Positions 41,636 to 51,080 of a stretch of 64,000 bases of DNA are shown one piece after another. The DNA lies in NCBI RefSeq assembly GCF_017948305.1, contig NZ_CP072842.1, positions 1,742,501 through 1,806,500 of the forward strand. The letters are read 5' to 3'. This DNA is from Faecalibacter bovis (lineage in GTDB: Bacteria > Bacteroidota > Bacteroidia > Flavobacteriales > Weeksellaceae). Every line of letters starts with the position of its first letter. Position 1 is the first letter of the stretch. The position numbers and the translations under genes were made by a program. The notes beneath the pieces were generated by a model. It saw nothing but the letters and a program-made list of their open reading frames with translations, was not told where the DNA came from and did not search any database.

Positions 41636-42577
41636 TTAAGATTTAGATAATAGACTAAGAGGTATTGCTAAAATGATATGTGCTAATGCTATATATGCAT
41701 AAGTGTCATTAACTCCAAACATTTTTATCATCCAATATATTTCAGATAAAAAAGGTAAAATAAAAGTCAGAACACCTCCGATTATACCAGCTTGAGTAAA
41801 TGCAATTATTACAGTCCATATATGGGTAATTAAAGCTGTTATCATAAAAATGGAATTAAATGTTACTATTAAAGCAAAGGCATTCTCATCCTCATTTTTG
41901 TGTTTTTGAGATGTTGATATATTATTTGATAAATTAATTTTATCAGTAATATTAATTTTTGGTGTTATCTTTTCTTCAGCTAAAATGTTTTTGTTTTCTT
42001 CTATAGTTTTAATAGTGTCCTCTTTTTTATCTAGGAATTTTTCTAGGGATTTATGATTTTTTAATAGTTCATTTTTTTTATAAATAAGGTCCATTAAAGA
42101 AATCCCATCTTTAACCATTGTTCCTCTCGCTACATTAAATGCTAAAATTTTATCTCCTAATTTGTCATACTCCTCTTTTTCAGCTTTATTTAAAGAGCTT
42201 TTACTTGAAAGTTCTAATCTTCTATTAAAATCTTCCTCTGTTGGTTTAACAATGTTGTTTACATCAATGTTAAACACATTTTTTAAATATTCAGCATCTT
42301 CTTGAATAAGATTTTCCACTATTAAAAGTTCATTTACTTTCTGCTCTTCTAAAACAACATCTTCAATACCTTGTATTAAAGCTCTATATGCATTAGAATC
42401 TGTACGATTGTATTTCTCCATTTCTCGAATTGCTTGCTCTCTTGTAAGTTTTCCCTCTTCGACAAATTTTAAATACATATTGTCATACTTTTCATGAACT
42501 TTTTCAAGTTTAGCTTTTCTTCTTGCTAACTCATCTTGCAGTTCTTTAATACGAGCTTCTTTTTGTTCAGGGGTCAT
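41636..42577 (-). CDS. Coiled-coil protein with C-terminal membrane domain
   Basis: A 313-residue protein. The first ~200 residues are strongly charged and helical, starting with a likely coiled coil (EQKEARIKELQDELARRKAK) and a longer one before residue 200. The last ~80 residues hold three hydrophobic segments (ALIVTFNSIFMITALI, AGIIGGVLTFILPFL, YAYIALAHIILAIPL). No family is recognised. It lies 7 bp after the GYF-like gene. Confidence 0.75.
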   Translation of the reverse strand: MTPEQKEARIKELQDELARRKAKLEKVHEKYDNMYLKFVEEGKLTREQAIREMEKYNRTDSNAYRALIQGIEDVVLEEQKVNELLIVENLIQEDAEYLKNVFNIDVNNIVKPTEEDFNRRLELSSKSSLNKAEKEEYDKLGDKILAFNVARGTMVKDGISLMDLIYKKNELLKNHKSLEKFLDKKEDTIKTIEENKNILAEEKITPKINITDKINLSNNISTSQKHKNEDENAFALIVTFNSIFMITALITHIWTVIIAFTQAGIIGGVLTFILPFLSEIYWMIKMFGVNDTYAYIALAHIILAIPLSLLSKS

Positions 42578-42584
42578 AGTTAGT

Positions 42585-43514
42585 TTATTTTATAAGATCT
42601 AAATATTCAATTTCAATCCATCCTTTAGACGTTTTATTTTCAGAGTTAGTGAATTCTACATATGCAAAATTTCCAGAAAATTTTTCAACGTATATTTTTT
42701 CAATAGTTGTGAATCTTGCATTTCTTCTATCATTAAAGTTTGGTGTATTGTGAAAATAGACTGGGTAATTTGCTGAAGCTATTACATAATAAAAACCTGG
42801 TTGATAGGATGTATTTTCTGTATAATCGGTATAATTATCATTTTTAATTAGAAATTTATTACGATTATTACTAGCTTCACTATAATTATTGAAGGAGAAT
42901 AATTCAGCTTCTAAAATTTCACCTTTATAAACTTTAGCATCAATTGAATTTAAATAATGACTAATAACCCTATCCTTAAAAAGATTTAATTCATCTTTAG
43001 AAGGGTTGTTAAACTCTTGAATTTCACTAACGTTTGTGTAATATTCTTCTCCAGAATATTTTTTAAGTTTTGTTTTTAATAGAACATAAACATAATTATT
43101 CATATGTATTGGAGAATAATAATTGTTGTCAAAAAATGCAGTATCTTCAATTCTTGCAGTTGAATCTAAAAACATATCAGGAGATTCAACAATAGTAGAA
43201 TCAATATTATTTTCTTTTTCGCTAACATTGTTGTTAATAGAATTATTTTCTTTAGTAAAATTTTTTACAGAGAAAAATATTGCCAAAATTATACTTAGAA
43301 TTATAACTATGATTATATAAATATAATTCTTATTCTCATTCTCATTAATTGTTTCACTAATTTCATTTAGTTCAGGAATCATATCTAGACGAATCCATTT
43401 GTCTGAACCTTCAATCCAGATTTTAGTGCTTTTGTTTAATTTTTTATTCTTTAATTCTGAAAATGTGTATCCAATATTTTTACCATTTTCTCTTATGAAA
43501 TATTTACGTTGCAT
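42585..43514 (-). CDS. GYF_2-like, transmembrane, SH3-like protein
   Basis: A 309-residue protein with an unusual arrangement. Residues 1-50 resemble a GYF_2 domain (KYFIRENGKNIGYTFSELK, then WIEGSDKWIRLDMIPEL). A single membrane helix is at about 65-85 (IYIIIVIILSIILAIFFS). The outer part ends in an SH3-like beta domain (about 245-309, YFHNTPNFNDRRNARF and SKGWIEIEYLDLI). The N-terminal domain would be cytoplasmic and the SH3-like domain periplasmic. Such a protein could signal or tether across the membrane; that is inference. Confidence 0.75.
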   Translation of the reverse strand: MQRKYFIRENGKNIGYTFSELKNKKLNKSTKIWIEGSDKWIRLDMIPELNEISETINENENKNYIYIIIVIILSIILAIFFSVKNFTKENNSINNNVSEKENNIDSTIVESPDMFLDSTARIEDTAFFDNNYYSPIHMNNYVYVLLKTKLKKYSGEEYYTNVSEIQEFNNPSKDELNLFKDRVISHYLNSIDAKVYKGEILEAELFSFNNYSEASNNRNKFLIKNDNYTDYTENTSYQPGFYYVIASANYPVYFHNTPNFNDRRNARFTTIEKIYVEKFSGNFAYVEFTNSENKTSKGWIEIEYLDLIK

Positions 43515-43584
43515 TTTTAAGAGATTAGACGTTAATAAAATTATAACTTATAAGGTATATTATATATTTTTAAATACTTAATTT

Positions 43585-44205
43585 TTACCACTCATTTTCT
43601 TCTTTTAAATCCCTCTCACAATCATCGCAATAATCTTCAAATGATGAAAATTTACGACCTCCACAACGTGGGCATGTATGGTCTTCAATTTCCTGTTGCT
43701 CTCTTTCTTGTTTACGTTCACAGAAATAACAAATTTCTTCGTAACTTGATTTACTACCATAGCAAATAGGACAAGTTTCTTCTTGTTCTTTTCTTTGTTG
43801 TTCTTCTATGGCTCTTCTGTCATCTTCTTCAGGAGTAATGTATGATGTATATCCACAACTTCCATCACTGATAATGGTAACGGTATAATCATTTCCTCTG
43901 TCATCTGTAAATGAAGTTGTATCTCCATCAAATTCAGGTTCTGTAAAATGGGAATTATCTAACCAACCTCCATTACTCCATTTGATTCTTGTCAAGTACC
44001 CATCACTTACTTCAATGGGTAGGGTATAGGTACTATTAGTTCCTGTGTCTGGATTGTAATACTCAATTTCTGCACAATATTCACCGTCTAATACATCAGA
44101 ACTATCGCCTGTAAACTCGTAATTGTAATCACGTGTTGTATTACTACCTCCACCACAACCAAATAATAGTAAAGAGTAAAAAAAAAGATATAAAAAGTTT
44201 TTCAT
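43585..44205 (-). CDS. Lipoprotein with two zinc-ribbon-like cysteine clusters
   Basis: A 206-residue protein with a lipoprotein signal (lipobox LLFGC, then GGGSNTTRD). The middle is a beta-rich domain with TYTLPIEVSDGYLTRIKWSNGGW. The C-terminal 70 residues hold two clusters of the form CPxCxGx(n)YCxxC (CPICYGSKSSYEEICYFC and CPRCGGRKFSSFEDYCDDC) joined by a Glu/Gln-rich helix. Zinc ribbons on an exported lipoprotein are unusual. It is 2 bp from the next gene upstream. Confidence 0.75.
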   Translation of the reverse strand: MKNFLYLFFYSLLLFGCGGGSNTTRDYNYEFTGDSSDVLDGEYCAEIEYYNPDTGTNSTYTLPIEVSDGYLTRIKWSNGGWLDNSHFTEPEFDGDTTSFTDDRGNDYTVTIISDGSCGYTSYITPEEDDRRAIEEQQRKEQEETCPICYGSKSSYEEICYFCERKQEREQQEIEDHTCPRCGGRKFSSFEDYCDDCERDLKEENEW

Positions 44206-44207
44206 AC

Positions 44208-44666
44208 TTAAAATTTACTTTCCATATGAACTTCATAAAGTGGTTGACTACTCAAATCATTATATTTTATTCTGTCATCGCAAAATCTAATATAGTAATT
44301 GGTTGACGAGTAAGTAGTACAAAAGCCCAAACCATCTTTATTACCCGAATTTATTTCTTTATAACCAAGTTTTAATATAGTTTTTAGTATTTCATTTGAC
44401 TTATACTCATATTTTTCACCATATAAAGTATATTTTACAAACCCATAATTACCCTTAATTAAGCTATAGTTATAGTTTTGATCGGCATAAATCACACCTT
44501 TTTCATTACTTATACGATATGTTAGCCCTTTCTCTTTAAATAGTCGTACTGCTTCGCTTTGAGAACCATCAACCATTTTCTTTAAATCACTATAAGTGAT
44601 AGATGTCTGTGCATTAGTATAAACACATGATACACAAAATAAGATTAGAAATAAAATTTTCTTCAT
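44208..44666 (-). CDS. Small secreted protein, unknown
   Basis: A 152-residue protein with a signal peptide (MKKILFLILFCVSCVYTNA). The mature start (ITYSDLKKMVDGSQSEAVRLFKEKGLTY) has the same pattern as the secreted protein at 51081-51578, so the two may be distant paralogues. It is directly downstream of hsdR (38 bp), co-directional, and is the first of the envelope genes. Confidence 0.72.
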   Translation of the reverse strand: MKKILFLILFCVSCVYTNAQTSITYSDLKKMVDGSQSEAVRLFKEKGLTYRISNEKGVIYADQNYNYSLIKGNYGFVKYTLYGEKYEYKSNEILKTILKLGYKEINSGNKDGLGFCTTYSSTNYYIRFCDDRIKYNDLSSQPLYEVHMESKF

Positions 44667-44704
44667 AAGTTTTGATTTATAGTTTGTTATTAATTTATAT
44701 ATTT

Positions 44705-47539
44705 TTACCTCAAATATCTATCTACAAAATTTGTCACACGTTCCGTTAAACGTTCTCCAATGGTTCTACGTTCTCTGAAGGATGGTTTATCTTGTAAAGT
44801 ATTTACTAATTCGGTATTTGTTGGAAATCTACCTGAAAACATATACGTTTCTAACGTTTCTTCAAACTTGTTTTCGTCTAAATTTTCTGTTTGCACCAAT
44901 TCTTTAAATTCCTTTTTCTTCTCGACCTCAACAAAATTTTGATACAAATCTGTAATATCAGCACCCTTATTGATGATGGTTAATTGTTCAGAAATAAATC
45001 GTTCTATTAATTCTCGTTTTGTTCTAAGCAATGGGTCAGCTTCAACCATTGATAAAATTTCATTTTGTCGTTTATCTTTATGCTGTGGGTCTATCTCTGT
45101 ATCTTCTTCTAAGTTAGCTAAAAGGCGTAAAATGTAATTAACATTTACCTCATCTTTATGCAAAAGTTCTAACTGAAAATCAACCTCGTTTAAAATCGAA
45201 TCTTTATTTTGTTTTAAAGCGTTTTGCTTTAGGTCTTGATACTTGGATACATAATTCATAAACGTTTGTTCATTCATCATTAAATCATCAAAACTGAAGT
45301 CGCTAAAACCTTCCATTCGGTTCTTTAAACGCAACAAATCTCTGAAGACTTTTACAAAGCGTAATTTCTCATCTTCCGAATACAAATCATCTACACTGCT
45401 AACTGTTGGCGTAATCGCTAAAAGGTTCTTTACACCTTCGTTAAACTGTTCTACAAAATCTTCTAACGGTGGTACTATAATTACTTCCTTAGCTTCTTTG
45501 TTCGAGAATAAAGCAATCGCATCATCTGTCGCTGTTTTCAGGTTTCTAAAAGATACAATTTGTCCATGCGATTTTTTATCGCCTTTTAAACGGTTGGTAC
45601 GTGAAAAAGCTTGAATCAAACCATGATATTTCAGTTTCTTATCCACGTATAATGTATTTAACGATGGCGAATCAAACCCAGTTAAAAACATATTCACAAC
45701 AAACAATACATCAATCTCTTTATCTCTTACACGTTTTGCAACGTTTTTATAATAATCGTTGAAGGATTGACTGTCTTTGGTTGAATAATTCGTTCCAAAT
45801 TCTTTGTTGTATTCCTCAATGTAAGTATCTAAGACTTGGCGTGTATGAATATCAATCTTTGCATTGCTATATTCTAAAGCTTCTTCAGGGATTTGTCCTG
45901 ATTCGTCTTCTGTTGGATTTTCGTTTGCTGTATAACTGAAAATCGTAGCAATCTTTAAATTGTGTTTGCCTTCGTTTTCAAGCCTTCTGAACGTGTCAAA
46001 ATACTTGATTAAGGTTTTGGTATTACTAATGCAAAACATCGCTGTAAACAGCTTATTCTTTGTTTTATGCGAATGATTAGCTATGATATAATTAGCAATC
46101 TTTTCTATGCGTACATCACTTTCTAATAATTCTGTCGTGTCGATGTCTTCTACCTCAATATCAAGATTGTTTTTCGAAGTATCTTTGTAGGTGTATCGAC
46201 CAACGTATTCGATAGAAAAGGGCAATACATTTCCATCGCTAATAGCGTCAGTAATTACATATTCGTGTAATCGTTCTCCAAACAAATCTTTGGTTAATAA
46301 CTTCACACCTTTTTTGGTAGAAGCATTTTCTGCAAAAATTGGAGTACCAGTAAAACCAAATAATTGATGGTTTCTAAAAAACTTTACAATTCGTTTATGG
46401 GTATCTCCGAACTGACTACGGTGGCATTCATCAAAAATGAAAACAATACGCTTTTCAGCCAATTCATCCATCAATTTCTTATGATGTTCTTTTGAGATGG
46501 CTGTATTCAGTTTTTGTATGGTTGTAACGATAAGTTTGGTGTTGTTATCGTTAAAATGTTTAACTAAGGTTTTTGTATTCTCTGTAGAATCGACAGAACC
46601 AGGACTAAACTCATTAAATTCTCGTTGGGTTTGATAATCCAAATCGCTTCTGTCCACACAAAAAACAACTTTATCTACTTTTGGAATGCGTGATAAAATT
46701 TGACTTGCTTTAAATGATGTTAAGGTTTTTCCTGAACCTGTAGTATGCCATATATAACCGTTGTTTGTAGAGGTTTTAACCTTTTCTACAATGTTTTCTA
46801 CGGCATAATATTGATATGGTCTTAAAACCATAATTTGCTTGTTTCCTTCGTGTAACACCATATAGCGTGTTATCATTTTAGAAACGTGACATTTGTCTAA
46901 AAATATGTGTGCAAAATCTTCTAAATCAGAAATACGCTTGTTCTTCTCGTCTGTCCAATAAAATGTAAACTCGAATTTTGGCTCTTTGCTGTAGGTGTAA
47001 TATTTGGTATTGGCTCCGTTACTGATGATGAATAGTTGGATGTATTGAAACAATCCGTAACCACTTCCGTAACTGTGCAAATTGTAACGATGCACTTGGT
47101 TAAAAGCTTCTCTTAATTCTAACCCACGTTTCTTCAGTTCGATTTGTACCAATGGCAAACCGTTGATTAATAACGTAACATCAAAACGAGTTTTGTATTC
47201 GCCTTCTACTGTAATCTGATTGGTTACTTGATACACGTTATCGCACCAATTTTCGCTGTTGATAAATGATACGTAAACCGTTTCGTTGGCATCGTTTTTA
47301 AACGAAAATTTATCTCTTAATACCTTTGCTTTATCGAAAGGATTTAAGGGTTTGGATAAATGATTAAGTATTTGCTTAAACTCTTGGTCTGTATAATGTG
47401 TTTGGTTGAATTTCTCTAATTGTACTTTTAGATTTTGAATTAAATCTACCTCATCTTTAATGCATACTTGCTCGTATCCATTTTCCGTTAATTGGTGGAT
47501 TAATTTGTTTTCTAAAGCTTGTTCAGATTGGGTTGTCAT
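44705..47539 (-). CDS. hsdR: Type I restriction subunit HsdR (island 2)
   Basis: A 944-residue ATP-dependent restriction subunit. The N-terminal nuclease region is RFDVTLLINGLPLVQIELKKR (Asp...Glu-x-Lys). The helicase P-loop is TTGSGKT (K271), the DEAD box is DECH at 370-373, then GFTGTPI and a late SRTNRL motif. The C-terminal ~250 residues are helical and probably contact HsdM. It is long, like the EcoR124 group, and clearly different from the 791-residue HsdR of island 1. Intact by eye. Confidence 0.95.
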   Translation of the reverse strand: MTTQSEQALENKLIHQLTENGYEQVCIKDEVDLIQNLKVQLEKFNQTHYTDQEFKQILNHLSKPLNPFDKAKVLRDKFSFKNDANETVYVSFINSENWCDNVYQVTNQITVEGEYKTRFDVTLLINGLPLVQIELKKRGLELREAFNQVHRYNLHSYGSGYGLFQYIQLFIISNGANTKYYTYSKEPKFEFTFYWTDEKNKRISDLEDFAHIFLDKCHVSKMITRYMVLHEGNKQIMVLRPYQYYAVENIVEKVKTSTNNGYIWHTTGSGKTLTSFKASQILSRIPKVDKVVFCVDRSDLDYQTQREFNEFSPGSVDSTENTKTLVKHFNDNNTKLIVTTIQKLNTAISKEHHKKLMDELAEKRIVFIFDECHRSQFGDTHKRIVKFFRNHQLFGFTGTPIFAENASTKKGVKLLTKDLFGERLHEYVITDAISDGNVLPFSIEYVGRYTYKDTSKNNLDIEVEDIDTTELLESDVRIEKIANYIIANHSHKTKNKLFTAMFCISNTKTLIKYFDTFRRLENEGKHNLKIATIFSYTANENPTEDESGQIPEEALEYSNAKIDIHTRQVLDTYIEEYNKEFGTNYSTKDSQSFNDYYKNVAKRVRDKEIDVLFVVNMFLTGFDSPSLNTLYVDKKLKYHGLIQAFSRTNRLKGDKKSHGQIVSFRNLKTATDDAIALFSNKEAKEVIIVPPLEDFVEQFNEGVKNLLAITPTVSSVDDLYSEDEKLRFVKVFRDLLRLKNRMEGFSDFSFDDLMMNEQTFMNYVSKYQDLKQNALKQNKDSILNEVDFQLELLHKDEVNVNYILRLLANLEEDTEIDPQHKDKRQNEILSMVEADPLLRTKRELIERFISEQLTIINKGADITDLYQNFVEVEKKKEFKELVQTENLDENKFEETLETYMFSGRFPTNTELVNTLQDKPSFRERRTIGERLTERVTNFVDRYLR

Positions 47540-47554
47540 AGTAGTGTTAAAATA

Positions 47555-48739
47555 TTACACAAACATCTGTTGTAACAGACCTTTTTTATAGTTTTCGGTT
47601 TTTGTGATTTGGTTGTTGATGGCTTCTATTTGGTTGTCGATGGCAGTTAAAAAATCAGCGATTTTAATTTGTTCATCTAAATTTGGTATAAAAATATTCC
47701 ACGCTTCAATAGCGCCTTTTGTAATATGCATCATAGCTAATCCATTAGCACTTTTATTCTTAATTATTTCAGTATTAAAATTTAAGAAATGGTATAAGAA
47801 TGTTTTATTCATTAAAACTTTTTCTTCAACCTTCCAAATATGGTAATGATAAATAACTTTATCACCTTTCCAAATTTTAGGACCAAAAGAAGCTGACCAA
47901 GCATATAATAAATCTCCTTCTGAGCAGTATTTATTATTATCAAGTTCTAAATCGGAGTAATACCAACTATTGTTTGAAAAGAAGTTTCCAACCCTTAATA
48001 CTGGATATTTACCATTATCAAGCAATTCAGATTGTTTATATGCTCTTCCGTTAAAAAAAGTAGCTACCTCCCCCAAAGTCTTTTCCTCCCAATCAGGGTA
48101 ATTGGTTCCATCTTCTTTTGTGAAACGAATTTCTTGGGAAAATAGCTTTTGCATCACTCCTTTTTTGTACAGTTGTAACTTTTCTTTTTTAGTTGTTAAA
48201 AGTTCCAATTGCTTATCCACAGCACCTAAAAAATCAGCGATTTTGGTTTGCTCGGGTAGGGATGGGAAATATTGTTCAATTGTCTCTATTTTTTTCTTAC
48301 TAATTTCGAGAAATGTTGAACCTGAAGATTTTTTAATTAATTCATTTTTAGTGGTATTAATTAAGTAATATACAAATTCATTGCTATTAAAACTATTTAC
48401 AACTATAGATTGAAAACCTTGATTTGTTGTTGATTCTTCTAAACAAATCGAGCATTCACCAATAGTGGCTCTTGTAGTCAATAAGATACTACCTTTCGGT
48501 AAAATTTTAGCTGAAGACTTACTAACAGCTAATTCAGTTATCTTTCTTTTAGAAGATGTTACATATTTTGAATTGATTTCTGTTGGTGTAAACCAATTTA
48601 TATCTCCATTCCAATATTTATCAACTGTTGTACTTGGAGTTCCTCCACCAACTATATGTCCGATATCTTTAAGATATTTATATTTCCACTCATCTTTAAA
48701 CTCAGGAAATCTTAATTTGGGTTGTAAATTTTCCATCAT
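47555..48739 (-). CDS. hsdS: Type I specificity subunit HsdS (island 2)
   Basis: A 394-residue target-recognition subunit with two TRDs (about residues 1-150 and 210-350). Both repeats carry the typical conserved block: PSLPEQTKIADFLGAVDKQLELL in the first and LDEQIKIADFLTAIDNQIEAI in the second, each followed by a coiled-coil spacer ending YKKGVMQKLF or YKKGLLQQMF. The first TRD begins KYLKDIGHIVGGGTPS. Its start overlaps the stop of hsdM (TAATG). Confidence 0.94.
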   Translation of the reverse strand: MMENLQPKLRFPEFKDEWKYKYLKDIGHIVGGGTPSTTVDKYWNGDINWFTPTEINSKYVTSSKRKITELAVSKSSAKILPKGSILLTTRATIGECSICLEESTTNQGFQSIVVNSFNSNEFVYYLINTTKNELIKKSSGSTFLEISKKKIETIEQYFPSLPEQTKIADFLGAVDKQLELLTTKKEKLQLYKKGVMQKLFSQEIRFTKEDGTNYPDWEEKTLGEVATFFNGRAYKQSELLDNGKYPVLRVGNFFSNNSWYYSDLELDNNKYCSEGDLLYAWSASFGPKIWKGDKVIYHYHIWKVEEKVLMNKTFLYHFLNFNTEIIKNKSANGLAMMHITKGAIEAWNIFIPNLDEQIKIADFLTAIDNQIEAINNQITKTENYKKGLLQQMFV

Positions 48740-50322
48740 TAAAAAGGCGTTTTAATGTTCAGTTGTTTACAGAAATCAGCAATTATTTTTTGGTTTACAT
48801 CCAAATCCACATCAATCGCTTTAATTTCTTCTGCTACTGCATTAATATCAATAACTTCTTCTTCCTCAAACGTATCTACATAACGAGGGATATTCAAATT
48901 GTATTCGTTTGTACGCACTTCATCTAAAGTCGCTACATAGCTGTATTTATCTTCTGTAGTACGGTTTTTATATACCTCAACAATTTTATCAATATGCTCG
49001 GCTAATAATACATTTTGGTTTCCTTGCTTTTCAAACCCTTTACTTGCATCAATAAACAAAATGTTGTCGCTATGCTCTCGGTGTTTTTTAAGTACCAAAA
49101 TACAAGTCGCAATCCCAGTTCCAAAAAAGATGTTGGCTGGTAAACCAATAATAGCATCTACAGCATTAAGTTCTTCGATAAAATGTTTACGGATTTTTTC
49201 TTCGCTACTTCCTCTAAACAAAACCCCATGAGGTAAAACAGTAGCTAACGTGCCGTTATCAGCCAATTGTGCATACATATGTTGTACAAAGGCAAAATCT
49301 GCTTTCCCTTTTGGTGCTAATGCACCAAATTGTGCAAAACGTTCATCATCCATAAAAATTGGATTGGCACTCCAATTAGCCGAAAACGGAGGATTTGCAA
49401 CAATAGCTTCAAATTGTTTATCTCGATGCTGTGGGCGTTCTAATGTATCCTCGTTTTTAATGTCAAATTCTAAATACGATTTACCATGTAAAATCATATT
49501 CATTCGAGCCAAGTTGTACGTTGTTCTGTTCATTTCTTGTCCATAGAACTGACCTACGTGTTCTACTTGTTTGGCAACACGCAACAACAAAGAACCCGAA
49601 CCACATGTAGGGTCGTAAACAGATTTTAAACGGTCTTTGCCTACCGTTACAATCTTAGCTAAGATTGAAGATACTTGTTGTGGCGTATAGAATTCTCCCG
49701 CTTTTTGACCCGCACCTTCTGCAAACTTACCAATCAGGTACTCGTACGCATCCCCTAAGACATCAGCATCAGTGTTGTCTAACTCGAAGTCGATACTTTC
49801 TAAAGCGTTCATAATTTTAGATATCGTTTGATTTCTGTCGTTTGGTGTTTTACCAATCTTTTGCGAATTCAAATCAATATCATAAAATAAGTTATCAAAA
49901 TCATCTTGCGATTCAGTTCCTAACGTACTGCGTTCGATGTTTCTTAAAACTTGCTCTAATTCGTCTAAAATAAATACATCAACTACCTCATCATTATTGG
50001 TTTGCTGTGCATTTCCTTTTTTGGCGATGGTACTAAACAATTCTGAAGGGCGTAAAAAGAAACCAATTTGCTCTACCATTTGTTCTTTTAGTAATGCTAA
50101 ATCTGCTTCGCCTTGTTCAGTTCCTTCTTCAATATCATCGTACGATAATCCATCAGGTTGTAAGATGTCGTTTACTTCTTTTAAAAATTTATCTGAAAGG
50201 TATTTGTAGAATATAAATCCCAAAATATAATCTTGGAATTGGTTCGCATTCATTTTCCCTCTCAATATATCTGCTATTCCCCAAAGCTTACTTTGTAGGA
50301 TTCTTTTTTCTTCTTCTGACAT
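48739..50322 (-). CDS. hsdM: Type I methyltransferase subunit HsdM (island 2)
   Basis: A 527-residue N6-adenine methyltransferase. The AdoMet motif is DPTCGSGSLLL (from D237) and the catalytic motif NPPF at 310-313. The N-terminal domain reads LWGIADILRGKMNANQFQDYILGFIFYKYLSDKF, typical of the EcoR124/EcoprrI-like HsdM. It is the first gene of the reverse-strand hsdMSR operon, and the envelope genes to 40699 follow without a change of strand. Confidence 0.96.
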   Translation of the reverse strand: MSEEEKRILQSKLWGIADILRGKMNANQFQDYILGFIFYKYLSDKFLKEVNDILQPDGLSYDDIEEGTEQGEADLALLKEQMVEQIGFFLRPSELFSTIAKKGNAQQTNNDEVVDVFILDELEQVLRNIERSTLGTESQDDFDNLFYDIDLNSQKIGKTPNDRNQTISKIMNALESIDFELDNTDADVLGDAYEYLIGKFAEGAGQKAGEFYTPQQVSSILAKIVTVGKDRLKSVYDPTCGSGSLLLRVAKQVEHVGQFYGQEMNRTTYNLARMNMILHGKSYLEFDIKNEDTLERPQHRDKQFEAIVANPPFSANWSANPIFMDDERFAQFGALAPKGKADFAFVQHMYAQLADNGTLATVLPHGVLFRGSSEEKIRKHFIEELNAVDAIIGLPANIFFGTGIATCILVLKKHREHSDNILFIDASKGFEKQGNQNVLLAEHIDKIVEVYKNRTTEDKYSYVATLDEVRTNEYNLNIPRYVDTFEEEEVIDINAVAEEIKAIDVDLDVNQKIIADFCKQLNIKTPF

Positions 50323-50431
50323 GTGTGTAATTTATCAGGGTAAATATAATAAATTGTTGAGGATTCTTAAAATGATGTAATAGGAGGTAAGCGTTAAATG
50401 TTTTATATTTAATGAGTTTAAAAAACTATTT

Positions 50432-51043
50432 ATGAAAAAACTTGGACTTTTATTATCAGTGATGATATTGTTCAGTTGTAATGACACGAAAGAAAAGGAG
50501 TTACAATTGAAGGAAAAGGAATTGGAGTTGAAGGAAAAACAGCTTCGATTAGATAGCATTAAGGCTGTAGCAAAAACTACATTGCAAGAAACCAAAGTTA
50601 AAGATTCTGTAGTTAAAGAAGAATCTCTAAAGGTGAAAGAATCCAATGGAGTAGGAGTTAAAAAACTTAAATTTCCAAAAGGACAATTAAATTCGAAATA
50701 TACCTATGAGTTTAAATGTGATGATGAAACTTGGGGAAAATGTATATTACTTATTAGAGAAGGAAATAAAACAATACAGAAACATAATATACAAAATTCA
50801 GCTAGTTTAATAGGGAATATTCAGTTTATAGATAATAAATTTTTATATTTCCATTCTGAAATTTTTGGTGGTACAGCAGGTAATCATTTGTATTATCATT
50901 ATTTAATTGACTTAACAAATAGGCAAGTTTATAGAAGAGATATGGAATGTTATGAAGGGGATCATACAGAGTGCCAACTAAAGCAACCATTATCTATAAA
51001 AGTTCCTGCTTTTAGATATTATGAAGAATCAGAAGATTATTAA
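50432..51043 (+). CDS. Lipoprotein with heptad-repeat N-terminus
   Basis: A 203-residue lipoprotein (signal ending LFSC). Residues 20-55 form a repetitive coiled coil of about seven-residue units (KEKELQLKEKELELKEKQLRLD). The C-terminal domain is beta-rich with a short cysteine-containing end. No family is recognised. It stands alone upstream of hsdM in the opposite direction, with a shared terminator at its 3' end. Confidence 0.72.
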   Translation: MKKLGLLLSVMILFSCNDTKEKELQLKEKELELKEKQLRLDSIKAVAKTTLQETKVKDSVVKEESLKVKESNGVGVKKLKFPKGQLNSKYTYEFKCDDETWGKCILLIREGNKTIQKHNIQNSASLIGNIQFIDNKFLYFHSEIFGGTAGNHLYYHYLIDLTNRQVYRRDMECYEGDHTECQLKQPLSIKVPAFRYYEESEDY

Positions 51044-51045
51044 AT

Positions 51046-51076
51046 AAAAAACCACCTCTAAGGGTGGTTTTTTTAT
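51046..51076. terminator. Bidirectional terminator
   Basis: AAACCACC/GGTGGTTT stem with a short loop and A/T tracts on both sides, between convergent genes. Confidence 0.85.
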
Positions 51077-51080
51077 TTTT

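Noticed and set aside
50335-50646. Reverse-strand frame over the start of the 50432 lipoprotein gene
   Set aside because: It is antisense to a protein with a clean lipoprotein signal, and its Ser/Phe-rich composition mirrors the Lys/Glu repeats of the real gene.
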